The notes: generated by a model not told the origin, from the letters alone. DNA of 24,817 nt from Spirochaetaceae bacterium (GCA_031256815.1 JAIRPU010000049.1:1-24817), one strand, 5' to 3'; shown: positions 6,550 through 15,080, numbered from the stretch's first letter. A program made the numbers and translations.

Positions 6550-7415
6550 TTTGAACAAAGGGCGCAGGCGGTGGGTGTTACGGCAAGTCCGCCGGCGGCT
6601 GTTTCACGAAGAGAGCCTGGAATTGCCGCTCCTACATCACGCATCGTGTCAATTACTTCATCTATTGGTATTGGAAGAGAAAAACCGGCTACAGCAAGTT
6701 CTGCCGCGCCTATCGCGTTCATAATGCCGCCGGCGTTTCTGGCAACACACGGCACTTCTACAAGTCCGCCAATAGGGTCACAGACAAGACCAAGCGAATT
6801 GGTTATGGCAAGCGCCGCCGCCTGCGCGCATTGCGCCGGAACGCCGCCCGAAAGTTCGGTTAATGCGGCGGCGGCAATTGCCGCCGCGCTGCCACATTCG
6901 GCCTGACACCCGCCTTCAGCGCCGGAAATGCTTGCCTGCCGCGCTATTACCATTCCGAATCCGCCTGCCGTCCAAAGCGACAGCACTGCAGCTTCATCGT
7001 CTATGCCGCGTTCTTCCTGCATTGTTATAACGGCGGCAGGCAGGATGCCGCATGAACCGGCAGTGGGAGCGGCTACAATTTTGCCCATGGAGGCGTTATA
7101 TTCGGCGATTGCCACTGCGCGGGCGAGCGCCTTTGCGCAAAACGAGCCTGAAATTGGATTGCCGCCGGCATGACGCAAGAGCAGCCAGCCGCCGCCGCCA
7201 GAAAGCCCGCTTGAAGAACGTAATTCTTTTGCCATTCCTTTTTCTGCCGATTCGCGCATTATACCGTAATACCGCGTCATTTGCGCAAAAAGTTCGTCTT
7301 CGCTCTTTTCCAGCGCCGCCGCCTGGTCGCGCAAAATTAGTTTTGAAAGTGAAATTGATTCAGCTTCCGCTGTTTTTACCAAAGCTCCTATAGAGTTGTA
7401 TTCTAAAAGTTCCAT
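6540..7415 (-). CDS. sdaAA: L-serine dehydratase, iron-sulfur-dependent, alpha subunit
   Basis: The catalytic subunit of the two-subunit [4Fe-4S] L-serine dehydratase, which deaminates L-serine to pyruvate and ammonia in the cytoplasm. At 291 residues it has the usual length. It shows the family stretch IVAAPTAGSCGILPAAV and cysteines in GGCQAECGS, GLVCDPIGG and VEVPCVARNAGG; in this family such cysteines hold the cluster. The ATG at 7415 has GGAG five bases upstream. The beta subunit gene ends 13 bases before, so the two form one operon. A stem-loop covers the stop codon. Serine use by this route feeds pyruvate to fermentation. Confidence 0.95.
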   Translation of the reverse strand: MELLEYNSIGALVKTAEAESISLSKLILRDQAAALEKSEDELFAQMTRYYGIMRESAEKGMAKELRSSSGLSGGGGWLLLRHAGGNPISGSFCAKALARAVAIAEYNASMGKIVAAPTAGSCGILPAAVITMQEERGIDDEAAVLSLWTAGGFGMVIARQASISGAEGGCQAECGSAAAIAAAALTELSGGVPAQCAQAAALAITNSLGLVCDPIGGLVEVPCVARNAGGIMNAIGAAELAVAGFSLPIPIDEVIDTMRDVGAAIPGSLRETAAGGLAVTPTACALCSNHR

Positions 7416-7428
7416 GTTTTCTCCGGAT

Positions 7429-8091
7429 TTATACTATTGCTTTTAAATAAACAACGCTTGATATATGAGGCAGTTTTTTAAGTATCAAAAGCGCGTCATC
7501 GTTCATTGTGCCGTCAATTTCCACTATCATAACCGCAAGAGAGCCTTTACGGGTTCTGTTCAGTCTGAAATTGCCTATGTTAATGCGAAAATCGTTTAGA
7601 ATTGAAGTTACCGATGCTATAAGCCCAGGCATATCTTCGTGCGCTATAATTAAGGTATCTTCACTGCCGGAAAAAGAGGTTTCCATGCCGTTTACCGCCG
7701 TAATTATTATGTTGCCCCCGCCAATTGAGGCCCCCTGCACCGTGCAAGACTTTCCTTTTTCGCCTTCCAAATTAAGCAGCGCTGTGTTTGGGTGTGAACG
7801 CGGTATTGATACCTTTTCAAATTTAAACTCAAGCCCGGCTTTTTTTGCAAAATCAAAACTGTTTGGAATACGTTCATCATCCGGAGTCATACCCAGCAAT
7901 CCGGCAATTATCGCCTTGTCTGTGCCATGCCCCTCGCCGGTTTCGGCAAAAGAACCCGAAAGGGCGATTTTTGCGGTTTTAACCGTTTCGCCTAAAATTT
8001 TAGCGCTTACCCGTCCTATTCTTGCCGCCCCTGCTGTATGTGATGATGAAGGGCCTATCATCACAGGGCCTATAATATCAAATATATTCAT
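7429..8091 (-). CDS. sdaAB: L-serine dehydratase, iron-sulfur-dependent, beta subunit
   Basis: The 220-residue partner of the alpha subunit. The N-terminus MNIFDIIGPVMIGPSSSHTA with SSSHTAGAARIG is the signature of the beta domain. A C-terminal ACT domain (about 150-220; LIASVTSILNDFRINIGNFR) probably senses the amino acid. The gene comes first in the operon. No Shine-Dalgarno precedes the ATG; a strong promoter ends only 11 bases upstream, so the mRNA leader would be about five bases. Confidence 0.95.
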   Translation of the reverse strand: MNIFDIIGPVMIGPSSSHTAGAARIGRVSAKILGETVKTAKIALSGSFAETGEGHGTDKAIIAGLLGMTPDDERIPNSFDFAKKAGLEFKFEKVSIPRSHPNTALLNLEGEKGKSCTVQGASIGGGNIIITAVNGMETSFSGSEDTLIIAHEDMPGLIASVTSILNDFRINIGNFRLNRTRKGSLAVMIVEIDGTMNDDALLILKKLPHISSVVYLKAIV

Positions 8092-8102
8092 TGTTAATTA
8101 CA

Positions 8103-8131
8103 ATTACACAAAGGCTTTTTAATTTTGTCAA
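8103..8131 (-). promoter_or_regulatory. Promoter of sdaAB-sdaAA
   Basis: On the minus strand, TTGACA (8131-8126) and TGTAAT (8108-8103) are separated by exactly 17 bases: a perfect -35 and a 5/6 -10. The expected start near 8096 leaves about five bases before the sdaAB ATG, too few for a ribosome-binding site. Confidence 0.65.
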
Positions 8132-8171
8132 TCCTTAAAAAATGCCTCGCCAAAACAGAAACCTAAAACAA

Positions 8172-8249
8172 TCAATTCAAAAAAAGCACAACGGCAAGCG
8201 CAATCAAAAAAAGCGCCGCGCAAACTTTTTTGTCAAATATTTTATTCAT
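8172..8249 (-). CDS. 25-residue membrane peptide ORF
   Basis: A short frame encoding MNKIFDKKVCAALFLIALAV followed by VLFLN: a basic N-terminus and one transmembrane helix. Its ATG (8249-8247) overlaps the TGA of the sugar synthase gene as ATGA, and AGGA lies about six bases upstream within that gene, an arrangement typical of coupled translation. It may be a real small membrane protein acting with its neighbour, or the first residues of a once larger membrane protein, since the following 80 bases carry stops. I recognise no family. Confidence 0.4.
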   Translation of the reverse strand: MNKIFDKKVCAALFLIALAVVLFLN

Positions 8250-9352
8250 GATTTTTTCCTGAATACAACGAATTTAGCTGCAATAAAATTGATCATCATG
8301 CCGCAAAGAATCCCGCACCCTTGAGCTATAACTTTGAAAGGCAGCACAAATGAAGCAAGCATAAAGTTGAGTACGCCTATATTCACGGCAAGCCCCACGA
8401 GAGATGAAGCCATAAACACAAGCCATTTCCTGAATGAAGGTTTTGTGCCGCCGGTGTTTTCGATAAACGACCATTTATGATGAATCATATAATTTTGCGC
8501 TCCGGCAATTATAAAACATCCCGCGCTTACCGCTATCGCGTTTAGCTTTGCCATGTCGGCAAATAAAAAAAACAGCGCAAGATTTGTGAGCGTTCCAAGC
8601 CCGCCTGTAACGGCAAATTTCAAAATTTGTTTTACAGTTTTGTTTTTTATACACGCAAATTTAATCCGCCAAACATCGGCAAGCGCTTTTCCAAAATACG
8701 ATGCGCTCATTTTTGAATAACCTGCCTTTCTGTCTGGAAAAATTATAGGTATTTCAGTTACACTGCATTTTGCGCGCAGCGCCTTGTATTTCATCTCCAG
8801 TTGAAACGAATAACCCCGTGTAAAAACGCTCGATATATCAATTTTTTCTAGCGCGGTTTTTGACCATAAATTGAAACCGCCCGTCCAGTCTTTAATTTTG
8901 CTTCCCAAAAAGAGCCGGCAATATAATGACGCTCCGCCTGAAATTGCGTTTCGCAAAAATGAACGGTTTTCTATGCCTCCGCCTCTAACCATCCGCGAGC
9001 CTATAACCACATCAAAAACGGCGGCTTTTTCCGCTATTTGCGGAATGTATTTTGGATCATGCGAAAAATCGGCGTCCATCGCAAGCATCGCGTCGTAGTT
9101 GTTTTTTATTCCCCAGCCGAAGCCTTGCAAAAAAGCGGACGCGCCGCCCTGTTTTCCGGGACGCTCCAGCAGGCGCAGTCTTTCGCCGTATTTTTCCTGC
9201 ATGGCTTTTACGATACCGGCGGTGCCGTCCGGAGAGTTATCGTCAATTACAAGAATATGCGCGTCAGGCGGTGCGGCGGCGAAAACTGCATCCATAAAAG
9301 GAGCTATATTTTCCGCTTCGTTGTAGGTTGGAACACAGATGAGCAGATTCAA
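8246..9352 (-). CDS. Polyprenol-phosphate sugar synthase (GT2) fused to GtrA domain
   Basis: A membrane-linked glycosyltransferase of about 368 residues. The first ~230 form a GT2 domain like dolichol-phosphate mannose synthase: LLICVPTYNEAENI, VIDDNSPDGTAG, and the metal/nucleotide site AMDADFSHDP. The last ~125 form a GtrA domain with four hydrophobic segments (for example FAVTGGLGTLTNLALFFLFA). It would load a sugar, perhaps mannose or glucose, onto a polyprenyl phosphate and help pass it across the membrane for cell-surface glycosylation; the sugar is not determined. The TTG at 9352 is preferred because AAGGA lies seven bases upstream; a TTG at 9370 is also in frame. The 3' end overlaps the ATG of the 25-residue ORF. 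Confidence 0.85.
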   Translation of the reverse strand: MNLLICVPTYNEAENIAPFMDAVFAAAPPDAHILVIDDNSPDGTAGIVKAMQEKYGERLRLLERPGKQGGASAFLQGFGWGIKNNYDAMLAMDADFSHDPKYIPQIAEKAAVFDVVIGSRMVRGGGIENRSFLRNAISGGASLYCRLFLGSKIKDWTGGFNLWSKTALEKIDISSVFTRGYSFQLEMKYKALRAKCSVTEIPIIFPDRKAGYSKMSASYFGKALADVWRIKFACIKNKTVKQILKFAVTGGLGTLTNLALFFLFADMAKLNAIAVSAGCFIIAGAQNYMIHHKWSFIENTGGTKPSFRKWLVFMASSLVGLAVNIGVLNFMLASFVLPFKVIAQGCGILCGMMINFIAAKFVVFRKKS

Positions 9353-9421
9353 AAATCTGTCCTTGAACAATAAAACAGCGCTAAAATACGGCTGAATATA
9401 TAATTATTTTTCATGGTAACT

Positions 9422-10435
9422 TTATTTTTTTGCCATATTGATAAAATAATAGGGATCCATTACAGCAGAGCCCATACGAACCTGATAATGCAAATGAGGC
9501 CCTGTGGATAAGCCTGTGCTTCCAACATAACCTATAACCTCCCCTTGTCTTACCATTTGTCCAGAATGAACATTATAGGAATTCATGTGCGCATAACGGG
9601 TATAATATCCATATTTGTGCCAGATTACAATGTTATTACCGTTTCTGCTGTCATATCCGGCCAATACTACCTGACCGTCTGCGGTAGCTATTATGGGAAT
9701 GCCATGCCTTGCGGCTATATCTATAGCGTCATGAAAATCACGCACTCCTGTAACAGGGTGCCTTCTTGGACCAAAATATGAAGTTATAATGCCAATACCG
9801 TCTTTGATTGGCCATATACTGGGAATGTTTCTGGAGAATTCCATGGGAATAATCATTCGCGCCCCAATTTCACGCATCGGTTCTGCCGCAGCCTCCATGT
9901 ATTCCGAAAAATGATGTAAATATTCAATTCTATTCAACTGGACTTCATCATTTTCTTTTTTTACACTAATAAAATTTTTTAAATCTTCGTCGGGCGCAAT
10001 ATAATCATTGTCATGTTCTATATTTACCGAAAAAATTGAAAAGGTTTTTGAAAGAATGTTTTCAAAATTCACCGCTTCCTGAATAAAAGCGTCTGTTTCG
10101 TCAAGCATTATATCATAATCAGCCTGAACTTTATTCAGATAAATGTCTTTTTCTGCCAATGTACTTTTTTTATTGTTATAAGGCGCATAATAAAAAAACA
10201 TAAATCCAACGCTGGTAAACAAGACGCATAAAAAACACAATACCGTAAACAGATTTATATTAAAACTAAAAAATTTCTTTTCGGAATGAGGAATAAAAAT
10301 TACCGTATACCGCTGTTTTATAAACAGCCTGCCAAGAGATTTAAAAAAATGCGCAATATATTTTATTATGATGAAAAAATTATTTTTTAACTGCCGGGCA
10401 AATCTTTTTTCCAGCTCTTTTATCTCATTCATCAT
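9422..10435 (-). CDS. Membrane-anchored M23 (LytM) peptidase
   Basis: A 337-residue envelope protein. The basic N-terminus faces the cytoplasm and a transmembrane helix at about 60-85 (LFTVLCFLCVLFTSVGFMFF) places the rest outside. A helical linker (about 95-190) precedes the C-terminal LytM domain. The zinc-site residues are present: FHDAIDIAA (H-x3-D) and GPHLHYQV (HxH), so it should cleave peptidoglycan cross-links rather than be a degenerate activator. AGGAG lies eight bases before the first of two ATGs. The start overlaps the stop of an orphan open frame to the right. The flanking polyprenol sugar synthase is also envelope-related. Confidence 0.88.
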   Translation of the reverse strand: MMNEIKELEKRFARQLKNNFFIIIKYIAHFFKSLGRLFIKQRYTVIFIPHSEKKFFSFNINLFTVLCFLCVLFTSVGFMFFYYAPYNNKKSTLAEKDIYLNKVQADYDIMLDETDAFIQEAVNFENILSKTFSIFSVNIEHDNDYIAPDEDLKNFISVKKENDEVQLNRIEYLHHFSEYMEAAAEPMREIGARMIIPMEFSRNIPSIWPIKDGIGIITSYFGPRRHPVTGVRDFHDAIDIAARHGIPIIATADGQVVLAGYDSRNGNNIVIWHKYGYYTRYAHMNSYNVHSGQMVRQGEVIGYVGSTGLSTGPHLHYQVRMGSAVMDPYYFINMAKK

Positions 10436-10575
10436 GCTTTTACTCCTAAAAAATCATGTTTTATGGATTCAACAGTAAATTGTGAACAGAAACTGCCCGC
10501 TATCTTATCCGGCGCGGATACATTTACAGCTGAAATATCGTAGTAAAACAGCCCCTTGCCAATTTTACGTCCGGC
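10432..10575 (-). pseudogene. Orphan 47-codon frame without a start codon
   Basis: Between rpoD and the M23 gene a protein-like frame reads KIGKGLFYYDISAVNVSAPD and then KIAGSFCSQFTVESIKHDFL, ending in a TGA that overlaps the M23 ATG as ATGA. An in-frame TAA (10578-10576) closes it on the left and no ATG, GTG or TTG occurs inside. The simplest reading is the surviving C-terminus of a deleted gene, with the M23 ribosome site kept in its last codons. Start at a rare codon such as ATT or CTG cannot be excluded. I do not recognise the family. Confidence 0.4.
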
Positions 10576-10589
10576 TTAAAAATATTTAG

Positions 10590-12530
10590 TTAATGCTCAA
10601 CAAAATCTTTTAGTTTACGCGCCCTTTTCGGGTGCCGCAGCCTGCGCAGCGCCTTTGCCTCAATTTGACGGATACGCTCGCGGGTTACATTAAAACACAA
10701 ACCAACTTCTTCAAGCGTAAGCGAAAAACCGTCGGAAAGTCCAAAGCGCATTTTAAGCACCTCTTGTTCACGCTTTGGAAGCGTTGCAAGTACGCTGTAA
10801 AGCTGCTCTTGTAAAATTGTAAATGCCGTTTTATTTGCCGGGTTTTCAACATGGTCGTCTTCTATAAAATCGCCAAGCTGTGAATCTTCTTCTTCGCCGA
10901 CAGGCGCTTCAAGCGAAATAGGCTCGCGGGCAACGTTTTTAACTGTTTTTACATGAGTTGCCGTCCAGCCAAGCTTACCGGCAATTTCTTCGTCGGTAGG
11001 CTCCCTGCCCAATGTCTGTAAAAGCTGCCGCGATTCACGAATAACCTTGTTTATCTGTTCTATCATGTGAACAGGGACGCGAATTGTACGCGCCTGGTCG
11101 GAAATAGAACGTGTTATTGCCTGCCGTATCCACCATGTAGCATAGGTGGAAAATTTAAATCCTTTTTTATATTCAAATTTTTCTACGGCTTTTATAAGCC
11201 CAATATTCCCTTCCTGTACAAGGTCAATAAAATGAAGTCCGCGGTTGGCATATTTTTTTGCAATAGAGACCACAAGCCTTAAATTTGCAGCTATAAGCCT
11301 GTCTTTTGCGCTCTTCATCATAACACGTCCGGCGTTTACTTCTTTTGCTATCTGCCCGATTTGTTCAATGGTAGATTCAAAATCCGCTTCGATTTTTTCC
11401 AGCCGTTTCTTGTTTTGCTGAATTTGATGTATCTTCTCTTTTATTTCGTCTGAAGGAATGCCAAGCTCAGCTTCGTAGCGTTCGCGTTCTTCTTTTATTG
11501 TAAGCGCCCTGCCAAGCCCGGAAAGTTCCTGCTTGTTTGATACGCCAAGCCGTTTTTCGAGCCTTTCTTTGTCGCGCTTTATATATTTAATTTTTTGCGC
11601 AGCTTTAACAAACTTGTCCGAAAAACTCAAAATCTCTTCGGGATGTATATCCGCTCCGGAAATAGCCGAAAAAATACGCGCGCGAATATTTTTTAATTCA
11701 CGGTCTTCAAGAAAGTTTACCCCTTTGGCAATAAGCTTTCGTTTTAAATCAATATAACTTTTAAGGTCAGCGCCCATAAGTTTTAGCGGTTCGCGGTAAA
11801 ACTGCATGAGCCTACGGCGTTCCGACATATAATCCGAAACTTCTTTTTTAGAGGCCACCACCTCTTTAGGGTCGCGCTTCGAGCGCTGCATTATCATGTA
11901 AAATTCGGTTATCGCAATGCCGGATTCGCGTATTACAGCCTTAATTATGTTTTCGCCGCACTCCATTTTTTTGGAAAGTTCTATTTCTTGTTCGGCGGTA
12001 AGAAGATTTTCCCGCCCTATTTCCCTAAGATAAAGCCTTACAGGGTCGTCAACAGAGGCCTCTTTGTCGGCGGAAATAACGTGTTTTTTGCCGGAATTTT
12101 TTTTGCCTTCGCCGGGGTCAACCTCATCCGGCGGCGCTTCTTCTTCCACCAGCGCTATATTATTTTGTTCCAGCAGTGCCAAAACAATCTCAATTTTATC
12201 TGTATTGGCTATATGTTCAGGTAAAAACTCAGAAAGCTCATCGTAAGAAACCGTTTTACGCTCACGCCCGTATTCCAAAAGACGTATCACACCGGGGTCT
12301 TCCGCTACCGGCAGCTCCATTTCGCCTTCCGCATCAACGGCGCCATCCGCCGCAGCGTCCGGTTGAACGGCCTCTTCCCCGTTATATTCAGAAAACTCAT
12401 TCGCTATATGCTGTTCACAGGATATAGTACTTCTGTTGTCTGCGTCAGAAGCGCCTGCAGGCGCTTTGGACCCTGCGCCTGTGTCCAGGCCGTCTTGTTC
12501 ATAATCAGTCATTGCTTGCTCGTTATTCAC
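10590..12530 (-). CDS. rpoD: RNA polymerase primary sigma factor (sigma-70)
   Basis: The housekeeping sigma factor, 646 residues, which directs RNA polymerase to -35/-10 promoters like those seen here. An acidic N-terminal region (1 to about 155) precedes region 1.2 (DDPVRLYLREIGRENLLTAE). After a long charged, non-conserved insert comes region 2 (NLRLVVSIAKKYANRGLHFI, then FSTYATWWIRQAITRSI), region 3 (RVPVHMIEQINKVI) and region 4 with its helix-turn-helix (LTLEEVGLCFNVTRERIRQI). The start is GTG at 12530: AAGGAGG lies at 12538-12544, seven bases upstream, whereas the ATG six codons in lacks such a site. It is divergent from fusA and has its own strong promoter. Confidence 0.97.
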   Translation of the reverse strand: MNNEQAMTDYEQDGLDTGAGSKAPAGASDADNRSTISCEQHIANEFSEYNGEEAVQPDAAADGAVDAEGEMELPVAEDPGVIRLLEYGRERKTVSYDELSEFLPEHIANTDKIEIVLALLEQNNIALVEEEAPPDEVDPGEGKKNSGKKHVISADKEASVDDPVRLYLREIGRENLLTAEQEIELSKKMECGENIIKAVIRESGIAITEFYMIMQRSKRDPKEVVASKKEVSDYMSERRRLMQFYREPLKLMGADLKSYIDLKRKLIAKGVNFLEDRELKNIRARIFSAISGADIHPEEILSFSDKFVKAAQKIKYIKRDKERLEKRLGVSNKQELSGLGRALTIKEERERYEAELGIPSDEIKEKIHQIQQNKKRLEKIEADFESTIEQIGQIAKEVNAGRVMMKSAKDRLIAANLRLVVSIAKKYANRGLHFIDLVQEGNIGLIKAVEKFEYKKGFKFSTYATWWIRQAITRSISDQARTIRVPVHMIEQINKVIRESRQLLQTLGREPTDEEIAGKLGWTATHVKTVKNVAREPISLEAPVGEEEDSQLGDFIEDDHVENPANKTAFTILQEQLYSVLATLPKREQEVLKMRFGLSDGFSLTLEEVGLCFNVTRERIRQIEAKALRRLRHPKRARKLKDFVEH

Positions 12531-12882
12531 TGCAAAACCTCCTTAAAAAGCAAAATTTAATTTCAATCCAATACCAGTACGCGCCCGAAAAAGCGCTTAA
12601 CTAATTCCCCATAACGTTTTTCTGTAAAAAATCCGTCTAAAAACTTGAAACTTCTGCTTTTACGGCAAATCGCCGTCCGCCAGCTAAACTTTTTATTATT
12701 TTAACACACTTTTAATGAATATACACTACTTTAGCAAAAAATGTCAATAGTTGTACAGCCGCAAAGATTTTTAATTTTGGAATTTTTGATTGCTCAATTC
12801 GCGCTCTTGCATTTTGTAAAAAAATCCGCGAATATATCGTAATTATTAATTTCGTCAAAAAATGCAAGGAGAACTAAACGGC
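12531..12882. other. Divergent rpoD-fusA intergenic region
   Basis: About 350 AT-rich bases without a protein gene. It holds the rpoD ribosome site and promoter, a small hairpin ACGGC-AAATC-GCCGT at 12662-12676 in the rpoD leader, and AAGGAGA at 12866-12872 for fusA. For fusA only weak promoter-like pairs are visible (TTGCAT at 12807 with GAATAT at 12830, spacer 17), so its promoter is not assigned. Confidence 0.6.
12718..12747 (-). promoter_or_regulatory. Promoter of rpoD
   Basis: On the minus strand, TTGACA (12747-12742), an 18-base spacer and TATATT (12723-12718): a perfect -35 and a 5/6 -10. Transcription should start near 12711, giving a leader of about 180 bases before the GTG. Confidence 0.65.
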
Positions 12883-14976
12883 ATGAACTTCGATATTACA
12901 AAGATGCGGAACATAGGAATAAGCGCTCATATTGATTCCGGTAAAACCACATTAAGCGAACGCATCCTGTTTTATTGTGATAAAATTCACGCAATTCACG
13001 AAGTCCGCGGTAAGGACGGCGTAGGCGCGACTATGGACCATATGGAACTGGAAAAAGAACGCGGCATTACAATTCAGAGTGCCGCAACACAGGTTACATG
13101 GAAAGAAATAACAATAAATTTGATTGATACCCCTGGACACGTCGATTTTACTATCGAAGTTGAGCGGAGTCTGCGTGTGCTGGACGGGGCAATTCTCGTG
13201 CTTTGCGCGGTTGGCGGCGTACAGAGCCAGTCTATAACTGTTGACCGCCAGCTTAAGCGCTATCATGTTCCGCGTATTGCTTTTATAAACAAATGCGACA
13301 GAACCGGCGCAAATCCCTTCAAAGTTAAAAACCAGCTGCGCGAAAAACTCGGCCTTAACGCGGTATTCATTCAAATTCCGATTGGACTTGAAGATAAAAT
13401 GGAAGGTATGGTCGATTTAATTACAATGAAGGCGGTTTATTTTGACGGAGATTCCGGCGAAACTATACGTTACGCCGAAATTCCCGCTCATTTAAAAGAA
13501 GATGCCGCCAAGTACCGTGAAGAACTCATAGACGCCGTATCTCTTTTTGATGATGAACTTGCCGAAAAATTTCTTGGCGGAGAAGAAATCCCATGCGAAA
13601 TGGTTCACAATGCTATCCGAAAAGGTACGCTGGAAGAAAAATTCGTGCCTGTTATGATGGGAAGCGCATACAAAAACAAGGGTATTCAGTGTCTGCTTGA
13701 CGGGGTTGCAAACTACCTGCCCAATCCAACAGAGGTTAAGAATTTTGCTCTTGACATCGATAAAAACGAAGAAAGCATAGAGCTTGTAGCCGAAGAAAAA
13801 AAACCGACGGTTGCGCTTGGTTTTAAACTTGAAGACGGGCAGTATGGCCAGCTAACATACGTCCGCGTATATCAGGGAGCGCTTAAAAAAGGTGATGAGC
13901 TTATCAACACAAGGGCGCGGAAACGTTTTAAAGTAGGGCGGCTTGTGCGTATGCACTCGAACAGCATGGAAGATATAAACGAAGGTTCGCCAGGAGACAT
14001 TGTGGCGCTTTTTGGCGTAGACTGCGCTTCCGGCGACACTTTCTGCGGCGGCGGCCTTAATTACGCAATGACTTCGATGTTTGTGCCCGAGCCTGTAATA
14101 AGTCTTGCAATTACGCCAAAAGACAAAAAATCCGCCGACCAGATGGCAAAAGCGCTGGGACGTTTTACCAAAGAAGACCCCACTTTTCAAACCTATGTTG
14201 ACCCTGAATCGAATCAAACGATTATAAAAGGCATGGGAGAGCTTCATCTTGAAGTTTATATAGAAAGAATGAAGCGTGAATATAAGTGCGAGGTTGAAAC
14301 AGGCAGGCCGCAGGTTGCTTACCGCGAAACCATTACACAGCGTGCGGACTTTAATTACACGCACAAGAAACAGACAGGCGGCGCGGGGCAATACGGGCGT
14401 GTTGCAGGCTATATGGAGCCTTTTGCAGACGGCGATTATGAATTTGTAGACCAGATTAAGGGCGGCTCTATTCCTGTTGAATTTATTCCAAGCTGCGACA
14501 AGGGCTTTAAGCAGGCGATTCAAAAGGGCAGTTTAATTGGCTTTCCCATTGTAAACATACGCTGCCTTATAAACGACGGGCAGTCGCACCCTGTAGACTC
14601 ATCGGACATAGCGTTCCAGCAGGCGGCCATTGGCGCGTTCCGCGATGGATATTTAAAAGCAAAGCCATGCATTTTGGAGCCGATTATGAAGGTTTCGGTT
14701 GAAGGCCCCACCGAATTCCAGGGAAATGTTTTTGCAAGTTTGAATCAGCGGCGCGGCATTATAAACGCTTCTACAGAAGACGGGGCGTTTAGCCGTGTAG
14801 AGGCGGAAGTTCCGCTTTCCGAAATGTTTGGATATTCAACGGCGCTGCGCGGCATGACCCAGGGCAAGGCTGAATTTACAATGGAGTTTGAAAAATACGG
14901 CAAGGTGCCGCAGAGCATATCAGACACACTTGTAAAAGAATACGAAGAAAAGCGCAAAAAAGAGCAGGGCAAATGA
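12883..14976 (+). CDS. fusA: Translation elongation factor G
   Basis: The GTPase that moves tRNA and mRNA through the ribosome, 697 residues, full length. The GTP-site motifs are AHIDSGKTT (about 15-23), DTPGHVDF and NKCD; domain IV carries the usual TGGAGQYGRV, and the C-terminal domain is complete. Serine in the P-loop (HIDS in place of the common HIDA) fits the spirochaete/mitochondrial EFG1-like lineage. The ATG at 12883 is chosen over one at 12862 because AAGGAGA at 12866-12872 falls between them, ten bases before the later ATG, where family homology begins. Its stop overlaps the ATG of a 35-codon ORF. Confidence 0.97.
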   Translation: MNFDITKMRNIGISAHIDSGKTTLSERILFYCDKIHAIHEVRGKDGVGATMDHMELEKERGITIQSAATQVTWKEITINLIDTPGHVDFTIEVERSLRVLDGAILVLCAVGGVQSQSITVDRQLKRYHVPRIAFINKCDRTGANPFKVKNQLREKLGLNAVFIQIPIGLEDKMEGMVDLITMKAVYFDGDSGETIRYAEIPAHLKEDAAKYREELIDAVSLFDDELAEKFLGGEEIPCEMVHNAIRKGTLEEKFVPVMMGSAYKNKGIQCLLDGVANYLPNPTEVKNFALDIDKNEESIELVAEEKKPTVALGFKLEDGQYGQLTYVRVYQGALKKGDELINTRARKRFKVGRLVRMHSNSMEDINEGSPGDIVALFGVDCASGDTFCGGGLNYAMTSMFVPEPVISLAITPKDKKSADQMAKALGRFTKEDPTFQTYVDPESNQTIIKGMGELHLEVYIERMKREYKCEVETGRPQVAYRETITQRADFNYTHKKQTGGAGQYGRVAGYMEPFADGDYEFVDQIKGGSIPVEFIPSCDKGFKQAIQKGSLIGFPIVNIRCLINDGQSHPVDSSDIAFQQAAIGAFRDGYLKAKPCILEPIMKVSVEGPTEFQGNVFASLNQRRGIINASTEDGAFSRVEAEVPLSEMFGYSTALRGMTQGKAEFTMEFEKYGKVPQSISDTLVKEYEEKRKKEQGK

Positions 14977-15080
14977 TTGTAAAATGCGTTTTAAAATATC
15001 CGGCGCAGCGCTGCAAATGTACCGCAGGCGCTAAACCGGACGCCGCCGGAACGGAATTTATAAACGGAAGTTATATTTGA
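14973..15080 (+). CDS. 35-residue ORF linking fusA and the SMR-like gene
   Basis: This frame starts with an ATG overlapping the fusA TGA (ATGA at 14973-14976) and ends with a TGA overlapping the TTG start of the next gene (TTGA at 15077-15080). It encodes MIVKCVLKYPAQRCKCTAGA and fifteen more residues, ending FINGSYI, with three cysteines (5, 14, 16). GAGCAGGG just upstream is a weak ribosome site. The double overlap fits a chain of coupled translation, but the peptide may only serve to carry ribosomes forward. No family recognised. Confidence 0.35.
   Translation: MIVKCVLKYPAQRCKCTAGAKPDAAGTEFINGSYI

Noticed and set aside
7508..8122. 204-codon frame opposite sdaAB
   Set aside because: Shadow of a well-identified gene; no homology, ribosome site or promoter.
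9349..9414. 21-residue ORF overlapping the GT2-GtrA start
   Set aside because: Out of frame with the synthase, no good ribosome site, and no distinctive protein features.
12862..12882. Earlier ATG for fusA
   Set aside because: The ribosome-binding site AAGGAGA lies after this ATG, and conserved EF-G sequence starts at 12883.
13852..14523. 223-codon frame opposite fusA
   Set aside because: Antisense shadow of EF-G with no protein-like features.
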